From Bradyrhizobium sp. CB1015 (lineage in GTDB: Bacteria; Pseudomonadota; Alphaproteobacteria; Rhizobiales; Xanthobacteraceae): a stretch of DNA of 64,000 nt. The stretch lies in assembly GCF_025200925.1 (NCBI RefSeq), contig NZ_CP104174.1, forward strand, positions 4,526,001 to 4,590,000, written 5' to 3'. Of this stretch, positions 7,209 to 16,223 are shown piece by piece. Within the stretch, counting starts at the first letter, position 1, and every line of letters begins with the position of its first letter. The position numbers and the translations under genes are program-made. Below the pieces are notes generated by a model. It was not told the origin of the DNA and did not search any database. It saw only the letters and a list, made by a program, of their open reading frames with translations.

Positions 7209-7871
7209 ATGAAGCGATGGCACCGCGCAAGCATCAGCAGCATGGTGATTGCCCTGGGTCTGGTGTGTGCCGGGATCCTGGTGGTCAATCAATCGCACGT
7301 GCCATCAGAAGCCATAGCGTCATCGGTCACACGTACTCCGGAGCTTATTGAGCGTGCCTGGCGCCTGCCCGTGGCAGCCAAATTTGAAAGACACGTTGAC
7401 TGGCAGTCAAATGGCTCTCGCTGTGGACCTGCCGCCGTTGCAAATGCGTACCGGTCCCTTGGCGAGGCGGCAAGGACGGAAGGCAAGGTGTTGGCGGGGA
7501 CGTGGAGCTGCTGGACAGGCGTATGCATAATGGGTCTCACGCTTGATGAGCTGGCCAACGTCGCCCAGTCCAACACCAGCCGGAAAGTTACGGTCTTGCG
7601 CGATCTCAGCGAGAACCAGTTTCTGGAGCATCTCCGTCGCTCCAACGATCCGGGGCGACGCTACATCGTGAATTTCGATCGCGCTCAAATTTTTGGTGCT
7701 GGTGGTGGGCACCATTCCCCAATTGGGGGCTATTTCGAAGCCGAAGACCTCGTTTTCGTGCTCGACGTCAATTTCGATTTCCAGCCATGGCTAGTCGAGC
7801 GGAAGCGGCTGTTCGACGCTGTAAATACGTTTGACGGCGATAAGAAGAGGGGATTGCTGTTCATAGAGTAA
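7209..7871 (+). CDS. Phytochelatin-synthase-like cysteine protease, exported
   Basis: The 220-residue protein starts with a hydrophobic segment (SSMVIALGLVCAGILVV) that acts as a signal or anchor. It then has the phytochelatin synthase core: Cys72 in SRCGPAAVANAYRSLG, His168 in GGGHHSPIGGY and Asp186 in VLDVNFDFQPW, matching the Cys-His-Asp triad of the family. Plant enzymes make phytochelatins from glutathione, and short bacterial homologues mainly cleave Gly from glutathione. No Cys-rich C-terminal sensor domain is present, as usual in bacteria. A periplasmic glutathione or gamma-glutamyl peptide hydrolase is the likeliest role. Confidence 0.85.
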   Translation: MKRWHRASISSMVIALGLVCAGILVVNQSHVPSEAIASSVTRTPELIERAWRLPVAAKFERHVDWQSNGSRCGPAAVANAYRSLGEAARTEGKVLAGTWSCWTGVCIMGLTLDELANVAQSNTSRKVTVLRDLSENQFLEHLRRSNDPGRRYIVNFDRAQIFGAGGGHHSPIGGYFEAEDLVFVLDVNFDFQPWLVERKRLFDAVNTFDGDKKRGLLFIE

Positions 7872-8156
7872 TATCCCGCTGCACGTCGCCTCGTGGTCCG
7901 ACTTTGGCGTTGAGCCGATTTGTTCTGGGTGGTATGTTCCAGCGACATCATTGCCCCTAAGGGCTGATGGGGCGGGCGGGTTATCAGGCTTACGGACTGC
8001 CGCCTGCCATTTGGAAATTGGAATATTCTAGCCATAGGCCCCGCCTCCGGACGCATTTCAAAGTCGGCCGGAGAATGTTGATTGACGTCATTTTCCTCCG
8101 TTCTTCCCATTGACTCGGAGGCGGGCTTTTCTGTCCAACTAGAAAAAGCCATCGCT

Positions 8157-8912
8157 ATGTCTACTTTCAGAAGCCGAGCCCGGTGCGCGGTAGGTAGTGG
8201 CCATTCGAGCGTAAGACGAGTTTGCACCTACGTTTTGGCTTGCATACTCCAAGCCGCCTGCGTCATTCCTTCTGCGAGCACCGCGTCCGCTCAATGCGCA
8301 GCCCGCGATGTCTTGCAGAACCGGCTGAAGCTCAAGACGCCCTCGGCGCCGGCATCCGAACAGCCTATCAGGTCCGCTCGCGACGTTGCGGCGTGGAAGA
8401 CGATTGCGATAGGTACCTTCGCCGACTCACTTGCCTTGCGCAACGAGCTCGCTAGCAAGGGCTGCAGTGTCGGTGGTCAGGCTGCAGAAATCCTTGCTCG
8501 GCCGACTTTCACCGTCAGCCCTCAGAAGACGAATGTCGAGCTCGTCCATTTATCGCCTGCGCAGCTTGGGTTTACCTTCGATACCGTGACCCTGGCTAAC
8601 GTATACGCACGCGCCCAGCAGCTCGGCTTTAGGCTTGCTGCGGCCGAAGTCGGCCCGCAATTGCGCATCCAATATTTCGACCAACCTGTCGGTGAATTTC
8701 TCATCATCGGAATGGAGCCGATCAAGACGTGGAGCGGCGAGCCGATCGTTCTGAATGTGGCAAATGGCGGCGCCGGATTGATCCTCATCGGCCAGGATGG
8801 TCGAGCCGAAGCGGATATACCCGTGACCTCCCGTTTCATTTTCGTCCGATCCCATCAACCGGCAGCTAGCAGCGAAATCGTCGGCTCAGTCGCAGCATTT
8901 TTGCCGCCGTGA
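8157..8912 (+). CDS. Exported hypothetical protein
   Basis: ATG 8157 gives 251 residues. A basic start (MSTFRSRARCAVGSGHSSVR) and a hydrophobic run (VCTYVLACILQAACVIP) ending ASAQ look like a long signal peptide. The mature part begins with a Cys-containing stretch (CAARDVLQNRLKL) and continues with a mixed alpha/beta region rich in 'LRIQYFDQPVGEFLIIGMEPI' and 'GAGLILIGQDGRAEADIPVTSRFIFVR'. I do not recognise the family. It follows the phytochelatin-synthase-like gene by 285 bp on the same strand, a gap that argues against a single operon. Confidence 0.65.
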   Translation: MSTFRSRARCAVGSGHSSVRRVCTYVLACILQAACVIPSASTASAQCAARDVLQNRLKLKTPSAPASEQPIRSARDVAAWKTIAIGTFADSLALRNELASKGCSVGGQAAEILARPTFTVSPQKTNVELVHLSPAQLGFTFDTVTLANVYARAQQLGFRLAAAEVGPQLRIQYFDQPVGEFLIIGMEPIKTWSGEPIVLNVANGGAGLILIGQDGRAEADIPVTSRFIFVRSHQPAASSEIVGSVAAFLPP

Positions 8913-8975
8913 ACGGATTGAGCCTTCGGATGGAGATCGCAATATCGCCAGAGAAACAAGCTGGGATCGCTGCTC

Positions 8976-9719
8976 CTAAAGACCGGGCGTCACCCCGAAG
9001 CGGCCGAGACCAGGCAGCTTGAGCGCCGGGCGTCGGATGTCGAGGCCGAGCACGGCGCCGAAGAAATTGATCTCCAGGCCTTCGATCCAGCCGACGGAAA
9101 AGCCAACATATCCGGCAAGTGAAGCATAGATGCCTGTACCGGACGCCGTTAGGCCCACCCACTTACCCGTGTACGGGAAGTCCTTGCCAATCGCGGTCGG
9201 CGGCAACACGGCTCGGAGCTCGGGGACGGAGTCGAGCGCGGCCTGCACGAAGGTGTTCGAATTGGGACCGGGCCATACGCTGTAATCTCCATAGGACCGA
9301 AACTTGTAGTTTTCGATCACGTACCGGATCTTCGGAATCAGCACCTCGGCGCGCTCTCCGTTGACGGCTACAATGGTTTCCGGCGCAGCGCCAAACCACC
9401 GCCCGTCCGGAGCGAAGCCGTTGGTGCGGATCGGCTCGCCCCACGCCGTGTAGTCATAGCGGGTGTAGGTCGGCGCATTCTTCTCCTTGACGACGATCCA
9501 GGTGTGAACAGCGAATATGCTGCGCCATCGCACCGTTCTCGCTCCGAACACCCGTAGGACGGCTTCGGGTTGATCGGCGGCGGCCGGCAGAAGACCTGCG
9601 CTCGACCGATCAGCGGTTTGCCAGTTCTGGCGGCCATCGCCCAGCCAGAAATATCTCGCCGCCGACGCGGCCAGCGGTGCCAAGACAAGGAACAGAAAGA
9701 TCAGCAAGGGCTTCTTCAA
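8976..9719 (-). CDS. DUF3750 family protein
   Basis: The protein has an N-terminal hydrophobic segment (LLIFLFLVLAPLAASAARYFW) followed by the DUF3750 core: AVHTWIVVKEKNAPTYTRYD, YTAWGEPIRTN, and a later SYGDYSVWPGPNSNTF. The pattern 'H-x-W-[IV]-V-x-K' followed by 'Y-x-R-Y-[DE]-[VY]-x-x-WG' is characteristic, and the N-x-N-[TS]-F segment resembles a papain-like or permuted peptidase fold. The start is uncertain: the frame stays open to 9884 and TTG 9719 is chosen because it directly precedes the membrane segment. Function is unknown. Confidence 0.75.
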   Translation of the reverse strand: MKKPLLIFLFLVLAPLAASAARYFWLGDGRQNWQTADRSSAGLLPAAADQPEAVLRVFGARTVRWRSIFAVHTWIVVKEKNAPTYTRYDYTAWGEPIRTNGFAPDGRWFGAAPETIVAVNGERAEVLIPKIRYVIENYKFRSYGDYSVWPGPNSNTFVQAALDSVPELRAVLPPTAIGKDFPYTGKWVGLTASGTGIYASLAGYVGFSVGWIEGLEINFFGAVLGLDIRRPALKLPGLGRFGVTPGL

Positions 9720-9926
9720 GGGAGTGATGCGGCGGGCGTTTGACAAACCATATAGTTCGCATGAATGCCGCCGCCAGAGCCGAAGGCGTCGAGATGCCGC
9801 CGAGGTCTCGGCCCTGAAGTTGAGCGATGACGAGCGAATGGGCTGAATCCCGGCCTGTCCCGGGCTTCCCCTCATGCCCCGCATGCCCTATGACGCTGCA
9901 ACGCAAAAATCCCCCAAAAGACACTC

Positions 9927-11549
9927 ATGATCCGCCTCGACAACGTCAGCAAGCAAGCCGGCCACCAGATCCTGTTCATCGAAGCCTCCGCGGCCCTCAA
10001 CAAGGGGGAGAAGATCGGTCTCGTCGGCCCGAACGGCGCCGGCAAGAGCACGCTGTTCCGAATGATCGCCGGCGAGGAACTGCCCGACGAAGGGCAGGTC
10101 TCGACCGATCGCGGCATCACCATCGGCTATTTCAACCAGGACGTCGGCGAGATGTCTGGCCGCAGCGCGGTGGCCGAGGTGATGAACGGTGCCGGTCCCG
10201 TCAGCGAGGTCGCGGCCGAGCTGCGCGCGCTCGAGGCCGATATGGCCGACCCCGACAAGGCCGACCAGATGGACGAGATCATCGCCCGCTATGGCGAGGT
10301 GCAGCACCGGTTCGAGGAGCTGGACGGCTATGCGCTGGACGGCCGCGCGCGCGAGGCTCTGGCCGGCCTCGGCTTCAGCCAGGAGATGATGGACGGGGAC
10401 GTCGGCAAACTCTCCGGCGGCTGGAAGATGCGCGTGGCGCTGGCGCGCATTCTCCTGATGCGCCCCGACGTCATGCTGCTCGACGAGCCGAGCAACCATC
10501 TCGATCTCGAAAGCCTGATCTGGCTGGAAAAATTCCTGCACGATTACGAAGGAACGCTGCTGATGACCTCGCACGACCGCGAGTTCATCAACCGCGTGAT
10601 CTCCAAGGTGATCGAGATCGATAGCGGCTCGCTCACCACCTACACCGGCGATTACGAATTCTACGAGCAGCAGCGGGCGCAGAACGAGAAGCAGCAGCAG
10701 GCGCAGTTCGAGCGCCAGCAGGCCATGCTCGCCAAGGAGATCAAGTTCATCGAGCGCTTCAAGGCGCGCGCCTCGCATGCGGCCCAGGTGCAGAGCCGGG
10801 TCAAGAAGCTCGACAAGATCGAACGGGTCGAGCCGCCGCGCCGCCGCCAGAGCGTCGTATTCGACTTCCCGCCGGCGCCGCGCTCGGGCGAGGACGTCGT
10901 GGCGCTCAAGAACGTGCACAAGGGCTATGGCTCAAAGCGCATCTATGACGGGCTCGACTTCATGATCCGCCGCCGGGAGCGCTGGTGCGTGATGGGTGTC
11001 AATGGCGCCGGCAAGTCGACGCTGCTCAAGCTGGTGGCCGGTGCGAGCGAGCCGGACGAGGGCACGGTGGCGTTAGGGGGCAGCGTCAAGATGGGCTATT
11101 TCGCCCAGCACGCGATGGATCTGCTCGACGGCGAGCGCACCGTGTTCCAGGCGCTTGAGGACGCGTTTCCGACCGCGGGGCAGGGCTCCTTGCGCGCGCT
11201 CGCCGGCTGCTTCGGCTTCTCCGGCGACGATGTCGAGAAGCGGTGCCGCGTGCTCTCGGGCGGCGAGAAGGCGCGCCTCGTCATGGCCAAGATGCTGTTC
11301 GACCCGCCGAACTTCCTGGTCCTGGACGAGCCCACGAACCATCTCGACCTCGCCACCAAGGAGATGCTGATCAACGCGCTGTCGGATTTCGAGGGCACCA
11401 TGCTGTTCGTCTCGCACGACCGGCATTTTTTGGCGACGCTGTCGAACCGCGTGCTGGAGCTGACGCCTGATGGCATCCACCAATATGGCGGCGGCTACAC
11501 CGAATATGTCGCGCGCACCGGGCAGGAGGCGCCGGGGTTGCGGAGCTAG
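9927..11549 (+). CDS. ABC-F family ATPase
   Basis: The 540-residue protein carries two ATP-binding cassettes and no membrane segment. Cassette 1 has Walker A GPNGAGKST (residues 34-42), signature LSGGWKMR and Walker B VMLLDEPSNHLD. Cassette 2 has GVNGAGKST, LSGGEKAR and LVLDEPTNHLD. The charged linker between them (YEQQRAQNEKQQQAQFERQQ, then ERFKARASHAAQVQSR) is the ABC-F interdomain linker. Such proteins act on the ribosome in translation or antibiotic protection; the linker and length suggest the YbiT/Uup group. No resistance context is visible. Confidence 0.93.
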   Translation: MIRLDNVSKQAGHQILFIEASAALNKGEKIGLVGPNGAGKSTLFRMIAGEELPDEGQVSTDRGITIGYFNQDVGEMSGRSAVAEVMNGAGPVSEVAAELRALEADMADPDKADQMDEIIARYGEVQHRFEELDGYALDGRAREALAGLGFSQEMMDGDVGKLSGGWKMRVALARILLMRPDVMLLDEPSNHLDLESLIWLEKFLHDYEGTLLMTSHDREFINRVISKVIEIDSGSLTTYTGDYEFYEQQRAQNEKQQQAQFERQQAMLAKEIKFIERFKARASHAAQVQSRVKKLDKIERVEPPRRRQSVVFDFPPAPRSGEDVVALKNVHKGYGSKRIYDGLDFMIRRRERWCVMGVNGAGKSTLLKLVAGASEPDEGTVALGGSVKMGYFAQHAMDLLDGERTVFQALEDAFPTAGQGSLRALAGCFGFSGDDVEKRCRVLSGGEKARLVMAKMLFDPPNFLVLDEPTNHLDLATKEMLINALSDFEGTMLFVSHDRHFLATLSNRVLELTPDGIHQYGGGYTEYVARTGQEAPGLRS

Positions 11550-11558
11550 TGGTGGGCG

Positions 11559-11590
11559 GTAGCCCGGATGGAGCGAAAGCGTAATCCGGG
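11559..11590 (+). repeat. REP unit flanking the RAYT gene (left)
   Basis: GTAGCCCGGATGGAGCG followed by AAAGCGTAATCCGGG forms a small imperfect palindrome of the family found at nine places in this window. It ends two bases before the stop of the transposase-like gene. Confidence 0.85.
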
Positions 11591-11591
11591 A

Positions 11592-12124
11592 TCAGTCTCC
11601 GCGTTCGCCGAAGCTGCCGCTTATCTCGCCGGCTCCTCCCCAATCGGGAGGTAGGATACCAGCGCGAACGTAGCGATGGAGCGAGCTGTAGGGCCACTCA
11701 ATCGCCGATGCAACGAGCCCGTGCTTGACCGGATTGTAGTGAATGTAATCGGCGCAGCGCGCGAAATCCGCATCGTTGCGAATTGTGTGCTCCCAGAATC
11801 GCCGCTGCCAGAGCGCGTACTCGCCGCGATGATTGCGGCAGATAGGTGCGCCGGAAGCTGCCAGCCGGTGCGTGAAGACGCTCTTGATGCGCTTCCAACG
11901 ACCCGGGAAGTCCGAGTCATTGTCCGGGAGCTTCATGATGACATGCAGGTGATCAGGTAGGATCACGATCGCATCGATCGCGAACGGTCGTTCGGCACGC
12001 GTTACGCGAAATGCGCTGCGGAGTTTGTCGACATGATCGAACAACACGGATGACGTCGATCGTTCAGCGTGACGGTGAAGAAGAACGTGCCGCCGGGGAC
12101 GAAATTTCGCCGATAGCGAACCAT
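11592..12124 (-). pseudogene. REP-associated tyrosine transposase (RAYT), frameshifted
   Basis: The main frame encodes an IS200-like Y1 transposase: the HUH metal motif appears in LPDHLHVIMKLP, and the catalytic Tyr region in CADYIHYNPVKHGLV. The natural N terminus, MVRYRRNFVPGGTFFFTVTL, is read from ATG 12124 in another frame. The two frames meet at about 12050-12062, where one base seems to be missing: the short frame gives LNDRR and the long one gives SSVLFDHVDKLRS. RAYTs act on REP hairpins. The gene lies exactly between two inverted REP units, so it is a recent but inactivated REP mobiliser unless the shift is suppressed. Confidence 0.85.
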
Positions 12125-12136
12125 GCGAGGGACTTT

Positions 12137-12167
12137 CCCGGATTGCGCGGCGCTTCATCCGGGCTAC
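12137..12167 (-). repeat. REP unit flanking the RAYT gene (right)
   Basis: CCCGGATTGCGC followed by GCTTCATCCGGGCTAC is the REP unit in the opposite orientation to the copy at 11559-11590. It lies 12 bp upstream of the natural RAYT start. Confidence 0.85.
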
Positions 12168-12290
12168 AACCGGATCGAGAGAGTTGCAATCCGTTCGCTG
12201 ATCCTGCCGATCCATTTTCCGGCGCCGACGGTTGGCCTGATCAAGCCGTTCGGCGCCGCTTTCGATTACCGTTTCAAGCGTGAATAGGCT

Positions 12291-13382
12291 CTAATAGGCG
12301 TAGAACATCCGCTGAATTTCCTTGGTATCAGTGGTCTTGGTCAACGCCAGCATCAGCAAAATGCGCGCCTTCTGGGGATTGAGCGTATCCGAGACGACGA
12401 AGTCGTGTTCATCGTCCTTGGCCTCGCCATTGCGCGCGACGATGCCGTTGCCGACACGGCTGCTGCGAACGATCACCACGCTCTTCTTGCGGGCGTCGTC
12501 GAGCGCCGGCTCGACCGCCGGGCGGGCCAGGCTGCCGTCACCCACGCCGGCATGCACGATCCCCTTGGCACCGGCGGCGACGAACGCGTCGATCGCGACC
12601 CGGTTCATGTTGGCGTAGCCGTAGACGATATCGACCTGCGGCAGGACGTCGAGCTTGGACACGTCGAATTCGGAATCCGCCGTGTGCCGGCGGGTCGATT
12701 GCCGATAGAAATACGGCTTGTTGCCCTGCATGTAGCCGAGAAAGCCGAGTTCAGGCGTGCGAAAGGTGTCTGCCGTGGAGGTGTTGTTCTTGGTGACGTC
12801 GCGCGCGGCGTTGATCTGATCGTTGAGGGCGACGAGCACGCCCTTGCCGACGGCTTCTTCACTGCCTGCGAGGATCACCGCATTGAAGAGGTTGATCGGG
12901 CCGTCGGCGCTGATCGCGGTCGATGGCCGCATCGCACCGACGACGACCACAGGCTTCTTGCTCTTGACGACCAGATTCAGGAAATAGCTGGTTTCCTCGA
13001 TCGTATCGGTCCCGTGCGTGATCACGATCCCGTCCACGTCGTCCTGCGCGAGGAGCGTGTTGACGCGCTTGGCGAGCTTCAGCCAGTAATCATTGTTCAT
13101 ATTCTCGCTGGCGATCTGGAAGACCTGCTCGCCCTTGACGTTGGCCACGGTTTTCAACTCGGGTACGGCGTTCAGGAGGGTCTCGATGCCCACCGTGGCT
13201 GCGGTATACCCGACGACGGTGGTGCTGCTCGCCCCGCTGCCGGCGATCGTGCCGCCGGTTGCGAGAACCATGACGTTGGGCAGGCCAGGGCCTCTTGCGT
13301 TGGCAACGTCAATCGTCATGAGCAGCGTAAAAAGCACGCTCATTGTCGCCATCAGGTGATCACGCACTCGAAACTGCAACAT
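12291..13382 (-). CDS. ansB: Periplasmic L-asparaginase, type II
   Basis: The 363-residue protein starts with a signal peptide (MATMSVLFTLLMTIDVANA) and then has the two nucleophile motifs of bacterial type II asparaginases: VLATGGTIAGSG, with the catalytic Thr, and GIVITHGTDTIEE, with the second Thr-Lys-Asp site. Long stretches (VVGAMRPSTAISADGPINLFNAV, SSRVGNGI, SDTLNPQKARILLMLAL) track E. coli AnsB closely. It hydrolyses L-asparagine to aspartate and ammonia in the periplasm. It stands alone, with no transport partner beside it. Confidence 0.95.
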   Translation of the reverse strand: MLQFRVRDHLMATMSVLFTLLMTIDVANARGPGLPNVMVLATGGTIAGSGASSTTVVGYTAATVGIETLLNAVPELKTVANVKGEQVFQIASENMNNDYWLKLAKRVNTLLAQDDVDGIVITHGTDTIEETSYFLNLVVKSKKPVVVVGAMRPSTAISADGPINLFNAVILAGSEEAVGKGVLVALNDQINAARDVTKNNTSTADTFRTPELGFLGYMQGNKPYFYRQSTRRHTADSEFDVSKLDVLPQVDIVYGYANMNRVAIDAFVAAGAKGIVHAGVGDGSLARPAVEPALDDARKKSVVIVRSSRVGNGIVARNGEAKDDEHDFVVSDTLNPQKARILLMLALTKTTDTKEIQRMFYAY

Positions 13383-13633
13383 CTCGCCATCCTTTGCTGG
13401 AAGCTTCGTCGATGCCCCGGTTTCACTCAGCGCTGCATGATCCGTCAGCAGCTGCGTTCTGTCTAGGGTCGCGGCGACTTTGATTTACGCGCTCGGCGCG
13501 TGTCGGAAACTGGCGGCGGGGAGGCACGAACAGCAAATGGCCGGGACATCTCGCGCGAAGACGCGCTTCTGCCCGGCCATGCCGGCATTTCGTTTGTGAT
13601 GGTCTGCTGAAAAAGTCGGGAACGGACAGCGCC

Positions 13634-13882
13634 TTACGCGCTGGTCTCGCACTTCTTCATGAAGCTGTTCTTGGCGGCGCCGGCGAGCGGCTTGCCGTCG
13701 GAGCCGACGGCCTTGGGCGCGCAGGCGTCTTGCTTGCACTTCTTCAGGAACGAGGTCTTGGCGGCGCCGGCCAGCGGCTTGCCGTCCTTGCCGATGGCTT
13801 TGCTTTCGCAGGTTTCTTGCGCAAAAGCCGAGCCCGCTGCGAAGGTGGCAACGATCGCAGCGAGGAAAATCCGCTTCATCAT
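13634..13882 (-). CDS. PsiF-repeat protein, secreted
   Basis: The 82-residue protein has a signal peptide (MMKRIFLAAIVATFAAGSAFA) and two PsiF repeats, each of the form C-x-x-KA[IV]G-x-DGKPLAGAAK-x-SF-x-KKC. PsiF of E. coli is a phosphate-starvation-induced protein of unknown function. ATG 13882 follows CAGGAGACCCCC. Paired Cys residues in each repeat may form disulfides. Confidence 0.85.
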   Translation of the reverse strand: MMKRIFLAAIVATFAAGSAFAQETCESKAIGKDGKPLAGAAKTSFLKKCKQDACAPKAVGSDGKPLAGAAKNSFMKKCETSA

Positions 13883-14083
13883 GGGGGTCTCCTGAACCAG
13901 AAATGGCCGGGAGATTGGAGCCGGGAATCGTGGCGCAATCAAGCAGGATGAGCACCGGCCGCCCGGTCGCCCGCTGATTTTTGCGCTTCAAAGCGCGGAA
14001 GATGTCGCCTTTGTTGCAGTGCTCGCTGACCTCATCGGGCGATCCTGCTAGCGTCGGTCCCTTGAGATGGAGAGAGCATCGTG

Positions 14084-14548
14084 ATGGACGCCGCGATCCC
14101 GCACGACCAGGCAGCCGCTGAGCGGCATTCCCACCTGGTTCGACCCCAAGACATGGATTGGCAGAAGACTCGGTTTCCGGGCTGCGAGGCCAAGACGCTG
14201 CTGTTCGATCGCCGCACGGGGCTGATGACCGCCTTGATGCGCTTTGCGCCGGGATCGGTATTGCCTGATCACGAGCATGTCGGCATCGAGCAGAGCTGGG
14301 TCATCGAAGGCGCGCTCGTCGACAAGGAGGGCCCGGCCAAGGGCATTGCCTGCAAGGCCGGCGAATTCATCTGGCGCGAGGCGGGCAGCCGGCACGCCGC
14401 CTGGTGCCCGGACGGCGCGTTGATCCTGGCGATCTTCCAGGTGCCGAACAAGTTCTTCGAGGCCGACGGCGGCGTGGTCGATGCCGCTGGCCAAAACTGG
14501 GACGAGGTCTGGGGGCACACCGCGGCGCAGCGGGCGCAGAGCGCGTAG
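14084..14548 (+). CDS. Cupin-domain protein (ChrR-like)
   Basis: The 154-residue protein has the cupin motif: G-S-V-LPDHEHVGIEQSWVIEGAL gives the His-x-His...Glu metal site, and SRHAAWCPDGALIL gives the second-motif His. The resemblance to the C-terminal cupin of ChrR-type anti-sigma factors is in the 'P-x-H-x-H-x-G-x-E' spacing and strand order, but no zinc-binding anti-sigma N-terminal domain is present. It is a stand-alone cupin with unknown substrate. ATG 14084 is preferred to the overlapping GTG 14081. Confidence 0.8.
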   Translation: MDAAIPHDQAAAERHSHLVRPQDMDWQKTRFPGCEAKTLLFDRRTGLMTALMRFAPGSVLPDHEHVGIEQSWVIEGALVDKEGPAKGIACKAGEFIWREAGSRHAAWCPDGALILAIFQVPNKFFEADGGVVDAAGQNWDEVWGHTAAQRAQSA

Positions 14549-14556
14549 CGAGTTTC

Positions 14557-14688
14557 GTAGCCCGGATGAAGCTAGCGAGTCGGCGCGAAGCGCCGGCCGG
14601 TAGCGCAATCCGGGGCAAGACCGACCGGATCGCTCGATCGCCTATGTGGCTGGAAACCCGGATTACGCTTTCGCTCCATCCGGGCTAC
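14557..14688. repeat. Paired REP units (BIME-like)
   Basis: A forward unit starting GTAGCCCGGATGAAGC and an inverted unit ending GCTCCATCCGGGCTAC flank a spacer that itself contains palindromic GGCGCGAAGCGCC. The pair lies between the cupin and the esterase genes and could fold into a long hairpin that ends both transcripts. Confidence 0.75.
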
Positions 14689-14711
14689 GGGCGACGAGCT
14701 TTGTCGCATCC

Positions 14712-15674
14712 CTATACGCCGCGCATGAGCAGCGCCTTGAAGTCGGCCCGTGCGCGCTGCGCTTCGGCGCGCGCGACGTCGGAGGCGTCGCCCATGCCGA
14801 AATAGCCATGGATCAGGCCGGGGCCCTCATGATGCTTGACGCAGACGCCGGCCGCCTCAAGCGCCCGCGCATAGGCCATGCCTTCGTCGCGCAGGGGATC
14901 GAACCAGGCGGTGGTCACGATCGCGGGCGCGACGCCGGCGAGGGATGCGGCCCGCAGCGGCGAGACGCGCCAGTCGCCGGCGTGCGCGGGATCGGCGAGA
15001 TAGTGGCCGCAGAACCATTCCATCGTCGCGCGCGTGAGGAAGTAGCCCTCGGCGTTCTCCGCGCGCGAGGGATAGCGCGCGTTCTCGCGTGCGTCGGCAT
15101 AAGCGCCGACAACGTCGGTGACGGGATAGACCAGGAGCTGCGCGGCGAGCTTGATGCCGGCCTCCCGGCAGGCGATCGCTGTCGTCGCCGCGAGATTGCC
15201 GCCGGCGCTGTCGCCGGCAACGCCGAAGCGCTTTGCGTCACCGCCAAATTCCGCGACGCGGCCAAACACGTCGCTCACCGCGGCGAAGGCATCCTCGAAT
15301 GCGCCGGGAAAGCGCGTCTCCGGCGGGCGGCGATAGTCGACGGAGACGACCACCGCGCCGGTCTCGATCGAAAGGTTGCGCGCCTGCCGGTCATGGGTTT
15401 CGAGATCGCCCGCAACCCAGCCGCCGCCATGGAAGAACACCACCGTCGGTGCCGGCGCGGCGCCGACCCGATAGACCCGTGCAGGAAGCGGACCGGCGCC
15501 GCCTTTCACCTCGATATTCTCGATGCTATCGACGGGCGGCGGCGGAATGGCGGCGCGCGAGGCAGCGAGTGCGCGCAAGGAATCGCGGGCGCTCTGTGGC
15601 GTCATGACCGTGGGATCGCGCATCGGCATGAGCGGAATGATCTGGGCGATGACGGGATCGAGCGGTGCGGCCAT
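14712..15674 (-). CDS. Alpha/beta hydrolase, hormone-sensitive-lipase family esterase
   Basis: The 320-residue protein has the family's oxyanion motif HGGG in VVFFHGGGWVAGDLE, the nucleophile Ser in GDSAGGNLA, the acid in AWFDPLRDEG and the His in LIHGYFG. This order and spacing match HSL (group IV) esterases that hydrolyse short-chain acyl esters. It has no signal peptide and is likely cytoplasmic. Flanking genes give no substrate hint. Confidence 0.93.
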   Translation of the reverse strand: MAAPLDPVIAQIIPLMPMRDPTVMTPQSARDSLRALAASRAAIPPPPVDSIENIEVKGGAGPLPARVYRVGAAPAPTVVFFHGGGWVAGDLETHDRQARNLSIETGAVVVSVDYRRPPETRFPGAFEDAFAAVSDVFGRVAEFGGDAKRFGVAGDSAGGNLAATTAIACREAGIKLAAQLLVYPVTDVVGAYADARENARYPSRAENAEGYFLTRATMEWFCGHYLADPAHAGDWRVSPLRAASLAGVAPAIVTTAWFDPLRDEGMAYARALEAAGVCVKHHEGPGLIHGYFGMGDASDVARAEAQRARADFKALLMRGV

Positions 15675-15745
15675 GGGCTTTCCTTACAGAGTTCTTGGTC
15701 TTGCTTGGCCATTAGCATAGGTTTTGCGCGCCGCATCGGCAACCG

Positions 15746-16089
15746 GCGGGCCGTCGCAACGCGACGCTGGTCCAGTCGCGCCGCAGCGTGCGTGGCTTCA
15801 AGAACGCGCCGGTGCCGTGCGCGGTGATCGAGGCGATCATCGAGAGCGCCAAGCGCGCGCCCTCGTCGATGAACACCCAGCCCTAGCACGCGGGCTCGGC
15901 TCGGTCATCAACGGGCAGGGCATCATGCGCTCCGACATCGTGCGCGAGGTTGCCAAGATTCCGGAGGACGAGGTCATCATGACTTGCGTCGCGATGGGCT
16001 ATCCCGACGACAGCTTTGCCGCGAACGCAGTTCGCTCGGACCGCGAGCACAACCACGAGTTCGTGCGTTACGTGGGTTTTGCCGATTAG
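15746..16089 (+). pseudogene. Nitroreductase-family pseudogene
   Basis: An N-terminal piece in one frame (ATLVQSRRSVRGFKNAPVPC, then SAKRAPSSMNTQP) ends at TAG 15884, exactly where the family has Trp after NTQP. Immediately downstream, another frame reads the family's C terminus (GSVINGQGIMRSDIVREVA, IPEDEVIMTCVAMGYPDDSF, ending YVGFAD). About 100 or more central residues are missing. The gene is therefore decayed by an internal deletion, frameshift and stop codon. Ancestral function: FMN-dependent nitroreductase. Confidence 0.8.
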
Positions 16090-16223
16090 CGCGAGCAAGA
16101 GGAGATTATTCTCTGGCGGAAATTTTTTTGGTGCGGCGTCGCGAGTGGCCTCTTGCAATCTCGAAGTTGCGGGAGGAACAATATGGGGACTGAGAGGTTT
16201 GTTGCTGGCGCGAGGGAATTGAT

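Noticed and set aside
9888..10919. 343-codon minus-strand ORF
   Set aside because: It lies entirely opposite the ABC-F gene, whose Walker and signature motifs are unmistakable.
12405..13466. 353-codon plus-strand ORF
   Set aside because: It is antisense to the clearly recognisable asparaginase gene and has the Arg/His/Val-rich composition of a GC-rich shadow frame.
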